From: a virus
Virus record (IMG/VR): IMGVR_UViG_3300030328_004747
Coordinates: 1 to 33,052 of that record
Direction: 5' to 3' (one strand)
DNA length: 33,052 nucleotides
Position numbers and translations under genes: made by a program. Below are positions 1-7,888 of this stretch, piece by piece. Position 1 is the stretch's first letter. Each line of letters begins with the position of its first letter. Below the pieces are notes generated by a model. That model saw only the letters and a list, made by a program, of their open reading frames with translations, was not told where the DNA came from and did not search any database.

Positions 1-370
1 CCAATCCGCTATCATTTTTCATTGCTTCGAGTACAGGTACAAACTGTTCAACTTGTTTATACTTGTCTCTCCACCGTACGGCTTCACGACTGCTATCTTT
101 GTAGCGTTTCAATGAAACCATTTCCTCTTTAGAGGGTTCCGCCACATTGTTGGAGCCAACGTCTTCTTGTGCGTGGGTTACCTGTTCGGAGCCACTATCT
201 TGACTTTGGGTTGCCTCAGTGTTATCTTGAATACCACCGTTGACCTGATTTTCTAATTCATTGAAAAAGTCTTCGGAGCCTACACTAGTATCTTGTAATT
301 GTTCAGCTGCTTCTAAGGAATCAGCCTCCATACCAATGTTAGGGTTGCCTTGACTTGAAGAATCATTCAT
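1..370 (-). CDS. Probable capsid scaffolding protein (3' end outside window)
   Basis: The reading frame starts with ATG at 370, after an AGGAG-type ribosome site, and stays open for 123 codons to the window edge, so the C-terminus is missing. The visible part is acidic and low in complexity, rich in Glu, Gln, Ser and Asn, with a thrice-repeated Gly-Ser-Glu/Asn pattern around residues 30-75. It then changes to a charged, helix-prone stretch with SLKRYKDSSREAVRWRDKY. An acidic disordered start followed by a coiled-coil-like region, directly downstream of the portal gene, is typical of phage scaffolding proteins, which guide capsid assembly and then leave the shell. The function rests mainly on position and composition. 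A minor head protein is the alternative. Confidence 0.6.
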   Translation of the reverse strand, partial: MNDSSSQGNPNIGMEADSLEAAEQLQDTSVGSEDFFNELENQVNGGIQDNTEATQSQDSGSEQVTHAQEDVGSNNVAEPSKEEMVSLKRYKDSSREAVRWRDKYKQVEQFVPVLEAMKNDSGL

Positions 371-409
371 TTTATCTCCTTTTTTAGGGTTGTCAACTAT
401 CGTAGTTTA

Positions 410-2707
410 TTATTGGTTATCTTTATTTTCCAAATTATTTTTAATTGACTGTAACATATTGCCTGCTTGCTGGTTTTGAGATTGTACATTATTTGCCATC
501 ATATTACGCAATACTTCTTGCTTTCCAGATGTCTGATTCAGCTCATCTTTCAATCCAGACTTAACCTCTTCTTTCTTTTTATTTATCTCAACTGCAGCTT
601 GCATTACTTTGCCTTTAATTCCAGCTTGAACTAACTGTCTTTGCAATGTTTCAATAGTACCGTCTTTATCTTTCATAGCTTCTGATAATTGCTGTACTTG
701 ACCTTGCAACTGAGCATATAAAGATTTTCTTTGTGCAATATTATCTTTATTTTTAATATCAGTTTCTGCTAATACAGCAATATCATCTACTACTCCAAGT
801 TGCATTAATTGTTTCAATTCCTCTAAATATGCCCATCTATTTACTGGAAGTGTAGATCCTTTTACAACTCGTATATCAAATTTCAAACTAGATATATCCA
901 TTGACTTTCCAATAGCCTGACCCATATCATTATAGATTGGAATATTAATTTCTTTTTCAGAAGCTTCTTGCAATGCACTTGGCTGTATAATTCTAAATCT
1001 TTTATTTGCAGTGTATGTAGACTGGCAGAATTGCAACATTACTTTTCCTAATTGCTTTAAAGAAGGTTCTATACAAGTGCTCATCCACTGCTTAATTCTT
1101 CGTGTTCCATATTCATCTAACGCCAACATACCTCTATATGTTTCAGATGCTCCACCAGAATCTCCCATCATAGAAGAATATATTCCTGCTAAATACTCCA
1201 TATCAGTTTTACTTTCTTGAACTATAGTATAAAAAGCATTTGATAGTGGAGCTGGTTGAACAGGAGTAGGAGGAGTAATTCCTGGTCTTACTGATAATAA
1301 GGCACCTGGAGATGACGCATATTTTTCCCAAGTCTCTGTATCAATACTACCTTCTTCATACATCCATCTTAAACTACTACCTAATGACGCATTGTGAACC
1401 ATAATCTGATGAGATTTATTTATCTCCTGTTGCTTTCCAATCAATGGAGCTACAGCACTCATAGAATATGGAGTCCCTGTCCATTTAAAATGGAAGGGGA
1501 TAATAGGATACTCAGTTACTGTATCAGGAAGAATTTGTTCATAAAGAAGTTTATCTCCTGCAACACAACACTGCTTTATTCTATTGTTAAAAAATTGAAC
1601 CTGATCTACTATATTCTTAGAGACCATTGGATCTTTCATTAACAGTTTAAATTCTTTTTCGGTTACTACTTGATTCTCTATTATAGAGGCTTCAGCTTGT
1701 AGCTTGCTCATACATTCTTGAGCGAAAGATTGTAATTGATTGGCCATCATTTCTTGAGCTTTTTTCATTTCAAGCTCAAATCTTTCAGGTAACATTTCAC
1801 CTGACTGAACTGCTTGTTGCATTTGCTGTTGCTGTTCTAGCAAATTAACTTGCATTTCCTGCTCTTGCTCTTTTACCATTATATCACATTGTTCTTTTAA
1901 TTCTTTTAATCGAGCTTCATCAGGAGGAACTCTATAGAAAACATTTACATAAGATATTTTAATTTTTTCATATATTTCAAAAAATTCAATCAACTCATCA
2001 TTTTCACCAGAAGCTAATACACCTTTTACAGTATCAACATCATCATTAAAAGCAAAGAGTTTATGATCATCTTGACCTAAAGGTCTAGTTGTATAAGTAG
2101 TTTGAAATTGTTCATCACTAGATGCTTGGGAAATTTTTCTTTTAAACTTTGGGAATATTTTAGCTAAGTGACCTTTTGGTAAAACTTTTCGTATCATAAT
2201 AAAAGCAGCATCACTAAATAACATATCTCTGGATTTAGGATCAACATATACATCAAAAGGCTCAGGTTGTTGAACTATCACTTCACCCATTCCATTGTCT
2301 GCATCTTTATCAACAGATATTAACATGTATCCGATACTTTTTGTTACTGCATCATTAATAGCATTAGTATATAGAGAAGAACCATTTGAATTATTCCAAA
2401 CATAATCAGCTAAATCAGAAAATACTGCAGCAACATCTGTGTCAGAACCTTCTACACCTACCGCTTGCCATCTTGGATCGTTATCAGTAGCATAGAAATT
2501 TAGCATTTCAACAACAGGAAGGATTCTATTTATAGTAAAGGTAGGCATTCCTTGGTCTTCAAGATTTGTTTTTTCTACCTCAGTAAGCTGTTCATCATGA
2601 GCAAATTCATATCCTTTTTGATTTACCTTTTGCCACTGCTTTCGTGTCCAGCTATTTGCTAGATGATATAGTTGCCTTACTTGATCTGCTTTCTTTTGTT
2701 TAGCCAT
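410..2707 (-). CDS. Portal protein, P22-type
   Basis: At 765 residues it has the length of P22-like portals, which form the dodecameric ring at one capsid vertex through which DNA is packed and ejected. The N-terminal third carries the family pattern: a helical start, then PTFTINRILPVVEMLNFYAT around residues 54-73 and a following segment with DPRWQAVGVEGSD. PEPFDVYVDP near residue 150 also fits. A Gln/Glu-rich coiled-coil stretch lies around residues 270-340. Another helical Gln-rich region ends the protein, as expected of a barrel-like C-terminus. The ATG at 2707 has a GAGGAAATT ribosome site. It sits between the lysis genes and the scaffold-like gene, as expected for a head module. Confidence 0.85.
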   Translation of the reverse strand: MAKQKKADQVRQLYHLANSWTRKQWQKVNQKGYEFAHDEQLTEVEKTNLEDQGMPTFTINRILPVVEMLNFYATDNDPRWQAVGVEGSDTDVAAVFSDLADYVWNNSNGSSLYTNAINDAVTKSIGYMLISVDKDADNGMGEVIVQQPEPFDVYVDPKSRDMLFSDAAFIMIRKVLPKGHLAKIFPKFKRKISQASSDEQFQTTYTTRPLGQDDHKLFAFNDDVDTVKGVLASGENDELIEFFEIYEKIKISYVNVFYRVPPDEARLKELKEQCDIMVKEQEQEMQVNLLEQQQQMQQAVQSGEMLPERFELEMKKAQEMMANQLQSFAQECMSKLQAEASIIENQVVTEKEFKLLMKDPMVSKNIVDQVQFFNNRIKQCCVAGDKLLYEQILPDTVTEYPIIPFHFKWTGTPYSMSAVAPLIGKQQEINKSHQIMVHNASLGSSLRWMYEEGSIDTETWEKYASSPGALLSVRPGITPPTPVQPAPLSNAFYTIVQESKTDMEYLAGIYSSMMGDSGGASETYRGMLALDEYGTRRIKQWMSTCIEPSLKQLGKVMLQFCQSTYTANKRFRIIQPSALQEASEKEINIPIYNDMGQAIGKSMDISSLKFDIRVVKGSTLPVNRWAYLEELKQLMQLGVVDDIAVLAETDIKNKDNIAQRKSLYAQLQGQVQQLSEAMKDKDGTIETLQRQLVQAGIKGKVMQAAVEINKKKEEVKSGLKDELNQTSGKQEVLRNMMANNVQSQNQQAGNMLQSIKNNLENKDNQ

Positions 2708-2729
2708 AATTTCCTCGATTTAATCCTTT

Positions 2730-2924
2730 CTAATTTATTATGAAACGTGTAATGATTGCAATACATACTATCACTGCAATTGATATTAATAGAATGCGTA
2801 ATATGAAAATGCTCAACTTCACAATATTTAGGGCAATAATAGGATAAGCTCTTTGCAGTAAAGATCGTATCGATCCCTGCACAGTTTGTAACTGCCTTAA
2901 ATAATTGAGGAGTGTGTCTTTCAT
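2730..2924 (-). CDS. Small membrane protein, holin candidate
   Basis: This 64-residue protein has a polar, amphipathic N-terminal half with several Arg and Gln. A strongly hydrophobic segment follows, from about residue 28 to the C-terminus, rich in Ile, Leu and Val and broken only by a few charged residues. One or two membrane passes are possible. Holins are small membrane proteins that let endolysin reach the wall at the end of infection, and this gene lies directly after the peptidase endolysin. No strong Shine-Dalgarno site precedes the ATG, so the start is less certain and expression may be low. An accessory lysis protein or an unrelated membrane peptide cannot be excluded. Confidence 0.55.
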   Translation of the reverse strand: MKDTLLNYLRQLQTVQGSIRSLLQRAYPIIALNIVKLSIFILRILLISIAVIVCIAIITRFIIN

Positions 2925-2968
2925 TATACGAGCCTATTATAAATAAAATTATTATCAGCCATATTTCT

Positions 2969-3361
2969 TTAATCTCTTACCTCAAAATGCGGAAAGTCAT
3001 CAAAGCGATTGTCCATCACTTCGAAGTCTTGGTCCCAGTCTCCGCCCCACCGAAGATTAATACCCATCCCACGAGCCAACCCAAGCACGAACCCAGCAAA
3101 AAGAGTTTGTCTTTCACGGTCATCCCAGTTAACGGGGTAAGGTGTAACATCAACAGCACGGCTAGGCTTACTATTATGCCTACCATTAGGGAACTTGACT
3201 TTTGTCTTTCCTTCTTCAAATAGTTTGTTTTGCCTTTCTTCACTTCTGTGTCCTTCTAATACAGAGCAGTCTACATATTTAATAACCTCATTAAATACTT
3301 TCTGTATTCTTTCATCACATGTTGCTAGTCTTTTTTTACTTGTCTTTCCAAATCTTGGCAT
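2969..3361 (-). CDS. M15-family peptidase endolysin (L-Ala-D-Glu or D-Ala-D-Ala type)
   Basis: The 130-residue protein matches the M15 zinc peptidases used by many phages to cut peptidoglycan cross-bridges. Visible landmarks are EGHRSEERQ near residue 37, the zinc-site region GRHNSKPSRAVDV with H62 and D71, RWGGDWD near 104-110 with a candidate catalytic acid at D108, and the third zinc ligand H125 in FPHFEVR at the C-terminus. The size equals a single catalytic domain with no added wall-binding domain and no signal peptide, so release should need a holin; a holin-like gene follows. The ATG at 3361 has a good AGGAGAAGAG site and lies inside the small preceding ORF. Confidence 0.87.
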   Translation of the reverse strand: MPRFGKTSKKRLATCDERIQKVFNEVIKYVDCSVLEGHRSEERQNKLFEEGKTKVKFPNGRHNSKPSRAVDVTPYPVNWDDRERQTLFAGFVLGLARGMGINLRWGGDWDQDFEVMDNRFDDFPHFEVRD

Positions 3362-3456
3362 CTCTTCTCCTGTTTTTTAAATTTAAATATTTTATCAAAT
3401 TTTTGAGCATAATCCTTAGACCATTTCACTCTATATGTATCACCTTTACCATTCAT
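3325..3456 (-). CDS. Small basic protein, 43 residues, unknown
   Basis: A 43-codon frame begins at an ATG that overlaps the TGA stop of the large terminase gene as ATGA, a usual sign of translational coupling. It runs 37 nt into the peptidase gene in another frame. The product is very rich in Lys, with a few aromatic residues (YRVKWSKDYAQKFDKIFKFKK) and no membrane segment or Cys pair. I do not recognise it. The coupling and the lack of any other use for this gap argue that it is translated; it could instead be a leader that couples terminase translation to that of the peptidase. Confidence 0.5.
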   Translation of the reverse strand: MNGKGDTYRVKWSKDYAQKFDKIFKFKKQEKRCQDLERQVKKD

Positions 3457-5006
3457 GCTGTTATCCAACTCTTTGCCTTACGCTTCTTTTTATACCAACC
3501 ATCTTTAGAATCACTTAATCCTTGAGGTGGATGTGCATATTTACAGGCGTATGCTAATGCATCTATAGTATCATCATGTGCCATACGAGGGCCAAAAGTC
3601 ATTATCTCTCTATGTAGATCGTATTGAGTTTTCTTTATATGAACTTGACCTACTGCAAATCTTTGTGCTAATATTTCCTGTATTCTATCCCTCTTGCTCA
3701 TTCTGTTTCCAGGCTTCTCTTCTTTGAAAGGTATTATAAATTCATTCCTACGTCTCATCTCTGCTCTAATAGCTTGGAAGATTGGTTTTGACATAGAGGT
3801 ATCTTCTATTGTAAATAATGTAGGATTATAAAATTTAGCATAGTCAAACAAATGATCAACAATTCCTTTTTTATCTACCCCAGGTATTCCTAATACAGGA
3901 AGAGTTCTATTTCTGATATAATCTAAAACATAGATATTATTATTTGGAGTGACCGCAACAACAAGTATGACGCTAAAGTCACTATTCCTACGAGCAGAAT
4001 CAGTAGCAGGATCAACACCGATAAATATATTGCACGGCTGCGGATCTTCTCCATCTGGGACAATATATGATACTGAACTTTCTTGATCCTTAACAAACTG
4101 TCCATCCCAATAATTGATATGATCCCTATTAAATATAGAATCTTCTTCACTTTGAACCTCCATCATATATTCTTGATAAAACTTCTGAGGTGTTCCATTG
4201 TCTTGGTAGAACTTTTTCTTACGCTCCATTTCCTTTTTACCAAACCAATCTGGCCATAATGGAGTTCCATCATCTAATAAAGCCTTATATGTTATTACAT
4301 CCCAAGAAAATTTTTGCTTTTCTTTCTTTGATTGCTCATATCCCGTTAAAATCTTTTGTATGAATGCGTCAAAATGTACAGGCGTACCATTAATTCTTAG
4401 CCTTCCTGTCTTTGGTTCGAGTGCAGGGAAGACAACAGCAGTAACAAGGTTGGAGATTTTAGAACGACTCTCTGGCGTAATCGTATTATTCTCATCTTCA
4501 AAATCATCAAGAACAATAAGATCATACCGCTTATGCAACTTGGCACCACCACGAATACCAGAAAGATTAGACTTAGAAATAAGTTTAGTCCCATTCTTGA
4601 GTTCAATATCATCTTCTGTCCACTTCCTTCCTTTTAAATCACCAAAGTAATATTTTATCTTCTCATTATATTCTATATGATATTTTATATAATCTAGATT
4701 CGGTACACTAATTTTAGAGCTTGCAGCGACCCAGCCATAAAAGAGAGGTTCTTGTGTGAATACGAAGTCGTGTAGGATATTGCACTTTGTCAATACAGTT
4801 TTGCCATGGCCACGAGGAAGAATCACTGCAAGCTGTCTAATGCTTAAATCTGATAAAGCATCTGCTACTTCATAATGAAAAAATGGAGTTTCAGATCGTT
4901 TGAAATCATCTTGTAAAAATAATTTACCAAAAGCAATTAAATCTTTATGAGCTAATCTTAACTCATCTTCTGCTTTAGATACATTTTGGGTGTTTATATT
5001 AGCCAA
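3453..5006 (-). CDS. terL: Terminase large subunit
   Basis: This 517-residue ATPase-nuclease powers DNA packaging and cuts the concatemer. The ATPase half shows Walker A ILPRGHGKT at about residues 62-70 and Walker B YDLIVLDDFEDE at 161-172. The RNase H-like nuclease half shows IFIGVDPATD with D332, TIEDTS with E401, and MAHDDTIDALAYA with D478/D479, which together form the usual metal-binding acidic set. The start is TTG at 5006 with GAGG five to nine bases upstream; no ATG is better placed. The stop overlaps the next ATG. It lies downstream of the small subunit and two tiny basic ORFs, and upstream of the lysis genes. Confidence 0.95.
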   Translation of the reverse strand: MANINTQNVSKAEDELRLAHKDLIAFGKLFLQDDFKRSETPFFHYEVADALSDLSIRQLAVILPRGHGKTVLTKCNILHDFVFTQEPLFYGWVAASSKISVPNLDYIKYHIEYNEKIKYYFGDLKGRKWTEDDIELKNGTKLISKSNLSGIRGGAKLHKRYDLIVLDDFEDENNTITPESRSKISNLVTAVVFPALEPKTGRLRINGTPVHFDAFIQKILTGYEQSKKEKQKFSWDVITYKALLDDGTPLWPDWFGKKEMERKKKFYQDNGTPQKFYQEYMMEVQSEEDSIFNRDHINYWDGQFVKDQESSVSYIVPDGEDPQPCNIFIGVDPATDSARRNSDFSVILVVAVTPNNNIYVLDYIRNRTLPVLGIPGVDKKGIVDHLFDYAKFYNPTLFTIEDTSMSKPIFQAIRAEMRRRNEFIIPFKEEKPGNRMSKRDRIQEILAQRFAVGQVHIKKTQYDLHREIMTFGPRMAHDDTIDALAYACKYAHPPQGLSDSKDGWYKKKRKAKSWITA

Positions 5007-5097
5007 TTTTGCCTCATTCCTATAGCATAGGTTAATACTTTTGTAATCTTAATCACAAATTATTAGTATTTAACTGTAAAAAAATGAAGTTTATATT

Positions 5098-5211
5098 CTA
5101 TTTTGAGATACGATTAGTTTTTTTAAGATCGCTTTTCTTTTTCCATCTACTACTCTTAAAGTATCTCTTTATTCTTTCTTCAGCAGATAGAAGCTTTTTG
5201 CTTCTCTCCAC
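5098..5211 (-). CDS. Possible 37-residue basic ORF with GTG start
   Basis: After the 29-residue ORF, another frame opens at GTG 5211 and encodes 37 residues dominated by Lys, Arg and Ser (for example ERIKRYFKSSRWKKKSDLKK). There is no convincing Shine-Dalgarno site, and the GTG lies three bases past the stop of the preceding ORF. It could be translated by coupling or it may be the rest of a longer basic protein cut by a stop. The function is unknown. The composition would suit nucleic acid binding or a virion-associated basic peptide. Confidence 0.28.
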   Translation of the reverse strand: MERSKKLLSAEERIKRYFKSSRWKKKSDLKKTNRISK

Positions 5212-5213
5212 TC

Positions 5214-5303
5214 TTAATAGCCACGCTTATATGTGTTTTTTCTTGTCGTAGCTTTCTTTCTTTTTTTTGGAGTTACCTTTTTAGCTTTTTTATATCCTGG
5301 CAT
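5214..5303 (-). CDS. 29-residue Lys/Arg-rich peptide
   Basis: An ATG at 5303 with AAAGGA upstream opens a 29-codon frame, 2 nt after the stop of the small terminase gene. Roughly half of the residues are Lys or Arg, beginning MPGYKKAKKVTPKKRKK. It has no hydrophobic segment. Very small basic proteins are common in phage packaging and head modules, where they bind nucleic acid or the capsid, but I cannot assign this one. The ribosome site and tight spacing favour a real gene. Confidence 0.5.
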   Translation of the reverse strand: MPGYKKAKKVTPKKRKKATTRKNTYKRGY

Positions 5304-5305
5304 AA

Positions 5306-6037
5306 TTATCCTTTTATTTCCTTTGGCCTTTCAGCCTCTTTTATCTCGTTATCTTTAAATCCTTGAAATACAGCACCAGTCAGTTGTGTTACTTGAGTCT
5401 TGTTCTTATCTTCCATATCCATTATATCAGCCAACTTAAACAATGCTTTCAATTTAGTATCATCTTTCTGACTGCTTTGAGCTATTATAAATATATTCCT
5501 AAGTATACTCTCTTCATCTATACCTAATTGCTCTAAAATTGGTTTTAACTCTTCCTTCATAGCTGTTTTTATCCTTGTTGTTTTAACTAATTGTCCAGCA
5601 CGGACTCCTGCATAGTGCGGGTCATTCGTAGGGAATGCCTTTAGATACGCTGTCCGTGCATCCATGCCCGAAGCAAGGAATTGGACAAATGTATGCTCAC
5701 GTGAAGATAGGTTTTCCCTAGTCTCCAAGCGATCGTTACGTTCTACATCTCCACCTAAACTATAAATATTAATACGCCTAGAAGCATCCATCTTTGTCTT
5801 CTCAGATACTATGAATGTTCCAGTGCATGTACCAAGATATCGTACTTGACGCACCTTACCTTTAGGCTTCATCATAGTACCCTCTCTTAGTATTTGAATC
5901 ACACATCCATCGTCAGTTAATACCCAATCACCAATGCGACCATCCCTCCATTCCCTGAGATATGTAATCCTCTCAGGTACTTCCTCAGAACTATCGAATA
6001 CAGTGTGATTAATCTTATTTACTTTGTAGTGTCTCAT
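5306..6037 (-). CDS. terS: Terminase small subunit with extra N-terminal domain
   Basis: The C-terminal part of this 243-residue protein matches small terminases: LSSREHTFVQFLASGMDARTA around 110-130 followed by AFPTNDPHYAGVRAGQLVKTTRIKTAM. This is the helix-turn-helix arrangement that recognises the packaging site, followed by a helical oligomerisation region with LEQLGIDEESILRNIFIIAQ. Residues 1-105 form an additional, probably beta-rich domain (DGRIGDWVLTDDGCVIQILREG) that usual small terminases of 120-180 residues lack. It lies upstream of the large subunit in the same transcript. Its Shine-Dalgarno site is weak. The assignment rests on the motif and the position together. Confidence 0.75.
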   Translation of the reverse strand: MRHYKVNKINHTVFDSSEEVPERITYLREWRDGRIGDWVLTDDGCVIQILREGTMMKPKGKVRQVRYLGTCTGTFIVSEKTKMDASRRINIYSLGGDVERNDRLETRENLSSREHTFVQFLASGMDARTAYLKAFPTNDPHYAGVRAGQLVKTTRIKTAMKEELKPILEQLGIDEESILRNIFIIAQSSQKDDTKLKALFKLADIMDMEDKNKTQVTQLTGAVFQGFKDNEIKEAERPKEIKG

Positions 6038-6072
6038 ATTTTGGCTTCAAACCCTGCCAAGGGTTTGATTTC

Positions 6073-6243
6073 CTAAGCAAGCCCTAATACTGATCCATCT
6101 ATGTATTTAGCCATTTCTTCAGAAACTTCAATAGTCTCATCTCCAATTTCAAATGACATTTCATCTTGTTCGAGATATTCATAAATGCTTTCAACTTCTT
6201 CTGTATCAGGATTGTATATTATCTTTAAAACATATGTCTTCAT
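6073..6243 (-). CDS. 56-residue acidic protein, unknown
   Basis: The first gene of the leftward operon. The start is taken at the ATG at 6243, where GGAGG lies seven bases upstream, rather than at the in-frame ATG at 6279, which has no ribosome site. The 56-residue product is acidic, with MKTYVLKIIYNPDTEEVESIYEYLE in its first half giving a strand-helix pattern, and many Glu/Asp residues later. No membrane segment or metal motif is visible. Being first after the divergent control region, it may be regulatory or an inhibitor, but nothing in the sequence proves this. Confidence 0.6.
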   Translation of the reverse strand: MKTYVLKIIYNPDTEEVESIYEYLEQDEMSFEIGDETIEVSEEMAKYIDGSVLGLA

Positions 6244-6825
6244 AACTGCCTCCAGCTGAATGTAGTTAGCCCCTGACACTCGCAGTGCTTTTTTTAACTT
6301 TAACTTTAAATTTCACTTAAGCCAGTCATTCTCTCCCATACTCAAGCTTATAATAAAGCAGTTTCTAGCGATTATTGGGGAAACGCTTAACCCTATATTC
6401 AGTCTTTATTTCAGACCTGGATTGCCAACCCAACTTCTGACCCATCTAGCAGAACGATTCTCACGGGTACTATTTGGGTGATAGCTTATTTTCTAAACTA
6501 TCGCTTTTCAAATATAATCAATGTTAGTGTTTCATGGAAAGATATTTATTTTTTAATGTAATACTCGGTACATAAAGGTACCCAACTAGAGTAAAGTGAC
6601 CGAAAATTAACATGTTTTTAGAGGAGAGATATATTTTAGCCAATTATAAATATGAAAGAGCAAAGAGACCATTTTAAAGGGGAGGTTTCAAAAATTGTAG
6701 CATTTTGGTATGTAGTGTTTTTTATAGGGTACCCCCCTAACGGGCGTATTTTCGATTCCGAAATTACGTTATTTATGATTTATATTATTTTAAATTTTTA
6801 AAGATTATAACTATAAGGAGTATAT
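6244..6825. other. Divergent intergenic control region
   Basis: No convincing gene lies in these 580 bases between the leftward packaging operon and the rightward early genes. Both transcripts must start in or near it. Nested inverted repeats occur at 6429-6480 (ACCCAA with TTGGGT, enclosing ACCC with GGGT) and around 6478-6505 (TGATAG with CTATCG). A short stem CACT/AGTG at 6276-6289 is followed by seven T. A GTACCC...CGGGCGTAT element lies at 6728-6749. A short stem TTTCG/CGAAA follows near 6750-6763. I could not define the start sites. A 21-codon ATG frame at 6611 has no ribosome site and is not called. Confidence 0.5.
6728..6749 (+). promoter_or_regulatory. CGGGCGTAT element, copy 1 (possible phage promoter)
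   Basis: The bases CGGGCGTAT at 6741-6749, preceded by GTAC and a run of C, recur at 7412-7420 after a related GTAACCCTA context. The first copy lies about 80 bases before the first rightward gene. A repeated GC-rich element in such AT-rich DNA could be a promoter for a phage polymerase or a protein-binding site. No consensus host -35/-10 pair overlaps it. The role is inferred from repetition and location only. Confidence 0.3.
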
Positions 6826-7149
6826 ATGTCTTTATTTGTATTTAGTATGCCTACTACACCTGCTGAAGCATTGAACATGTTGCCTGAACTTAGGGTTTAT
6901 GCTGTTGAAGTATTAATGCCTAGTTCAAGAAGGAACTTGTTTCAAAAGCGTAAGAAGGTTAATTCTTATTACGATAAAGTAATATTGTTAGCTAATGATA
7001 TTGCTTTAGAGTTAAAGGATGATCCTAATCTTGCTCAGCTTCATACGGAATGGGCTGACGTTGCAAAGAAGTACAAATCTTCAAAGGCTATGCTTGACGG
7101 TACTAAGACCGCAATGCAACAGTCTGAAGAAATAGTACAACTTTACTAA
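6826..7149 (+). CDS. 107-residue protein of unknown function, first rightward gene
   Basis: The gene has a clear AAGGAG site before ATG 6826. The 107-residue product starts with a moderately hydrophobic segment (SLFVFSMPTTPAEALNML) and then becomes helical and charged, with SSRRNLFQKRKKVNSYYDKV and a last third likely to form a coiled coil. No catalytic motif is visible. It is the first gene after the divergent region and lies just before the large non-coding block, so it is probably expressed early and strongly. I do not recognise a family. Confidence 0.75.
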   Translation: MSLFVFSMPTTPAEALNMLPELRVYAVEVLMPSSRRNLFQKRKKVNSYYDKVILLANDIALELKDDPNLAQLHTEWADVAKKYKSSKAMLDGTKTAMQQSEEIVQLY

Positions 7150-7150
7150 T

Positions 7151-7888
7151 GTCTAAGGGTGGTGTCCACAACTGGAGGTTTAGCTGTACCTTCTTAATCC
7201 AAACAGCTAGTAATACTTATCTTATATATATACCAACTTATACTTAACATAGTCTAGATAAAATGTAAAAAGATTTAGAGTATTCAGTAATATTAATAAC
7301 AACCTATTGTGATAACTAATAATAGGTATAAGGAGTTTAGCAATGGTTATGCTTCATCCATTCTTCAATCATTAACATGTAATGGTTCAAGAAGAAAAAG
7401 TAACCCTATATCGGGCGTATAATAGATAGGTTATTGTTAGTGTAACCTTTAGCTATGTAAACAATGAATAGTTTATTATTAGATAGCAATCAAAGATTCA
7501 TTCTACAAACTCCCTTGTTTGTTGAGAGGCAGTGATATTATAAATAACCAGTAGCATTAACTCTCCAAGTCATGTTACTAATAAAGTGTAGACATATAAT
7601 GTGCTAGTTTTTAATGTTCCTAGTACTAATGTTTATTACTATTTATAGTATCATTGCCAAAGATTTGCGCTGCTTGAGAGTAATCCAAGTTAGACGGGTG
7701 AGGATTGTGCTTGTAAGACCTCGGACTAGCATTTATGTTCCTTAAGTCCAAAATTTGAGCACCTTAGAGTAGAGTCGCTAACATCTCGTATGTTTATGAT
7801 AGGGGTCAGCTAGAACGTGATATAGAGTCACCTTAGATGACATAATGCTGGTTAAAGCCTCCTAGAATGTTCTACTCAAAAGATTTAT
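7151..7888 (+). ncRNA. Candidate large structured RNA upstream of tRNA (ROOL/GOLLD-like context)
   Basis: About 740 bases without a credible gene, ending at a tRNA. Many short and long stems can be seen: 7181-7187 with 7203-7209, 7302-7308 with 7321-7327, 7361-7373 with 7381-7393 (13 positions, one mismatch, one wobble), 7428-7433 with 7443-7448, 7463-7469 with 7496-7502, 7505-7510 with 7517-7522, 7602-7608 with 7725-7731, and 7767-7773 with 7871-7877. TCTAAGGGTG at 7152-7161 can pair with CACCTTAGA at 7760-7768 or 7829-7837, which would close most of the region. Known ROOL and GOLLD RNAs are of this size and often lie beside phage tRNAs. I cannot confirm family membership, and AT-rich DNA gives some stems by chance. 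Confidence 0.5.
7402..7423 (+). promoter_or_regulatory. CGGGCGTAT element, copy 2
   Basis: The second copy of the element seen at 6728-6749. Here CGGGCGTAT at 7412-7420 overlaps a TATAAT hexamer at 7418-7423, which could serve as a -10 box although no good -35 is present. It lies inside the large non-coding block, so it might start a transcript covering the 3' part of that block and the tRNA, or it may be an RNA structural element. Confidence 0.25.

Noticed and set aside
6611-6676. A 21-codon ATG frame in the divergent region
   Set aside because: There is no ribosome site, it is very short, and the product has no recognisable features.
7640-7760. A second tRNA upstream of the CAT tRNA
   Set aside because: Stems are present, but no T arm with TTC and no acceptor stem of the right geometry could be placed.
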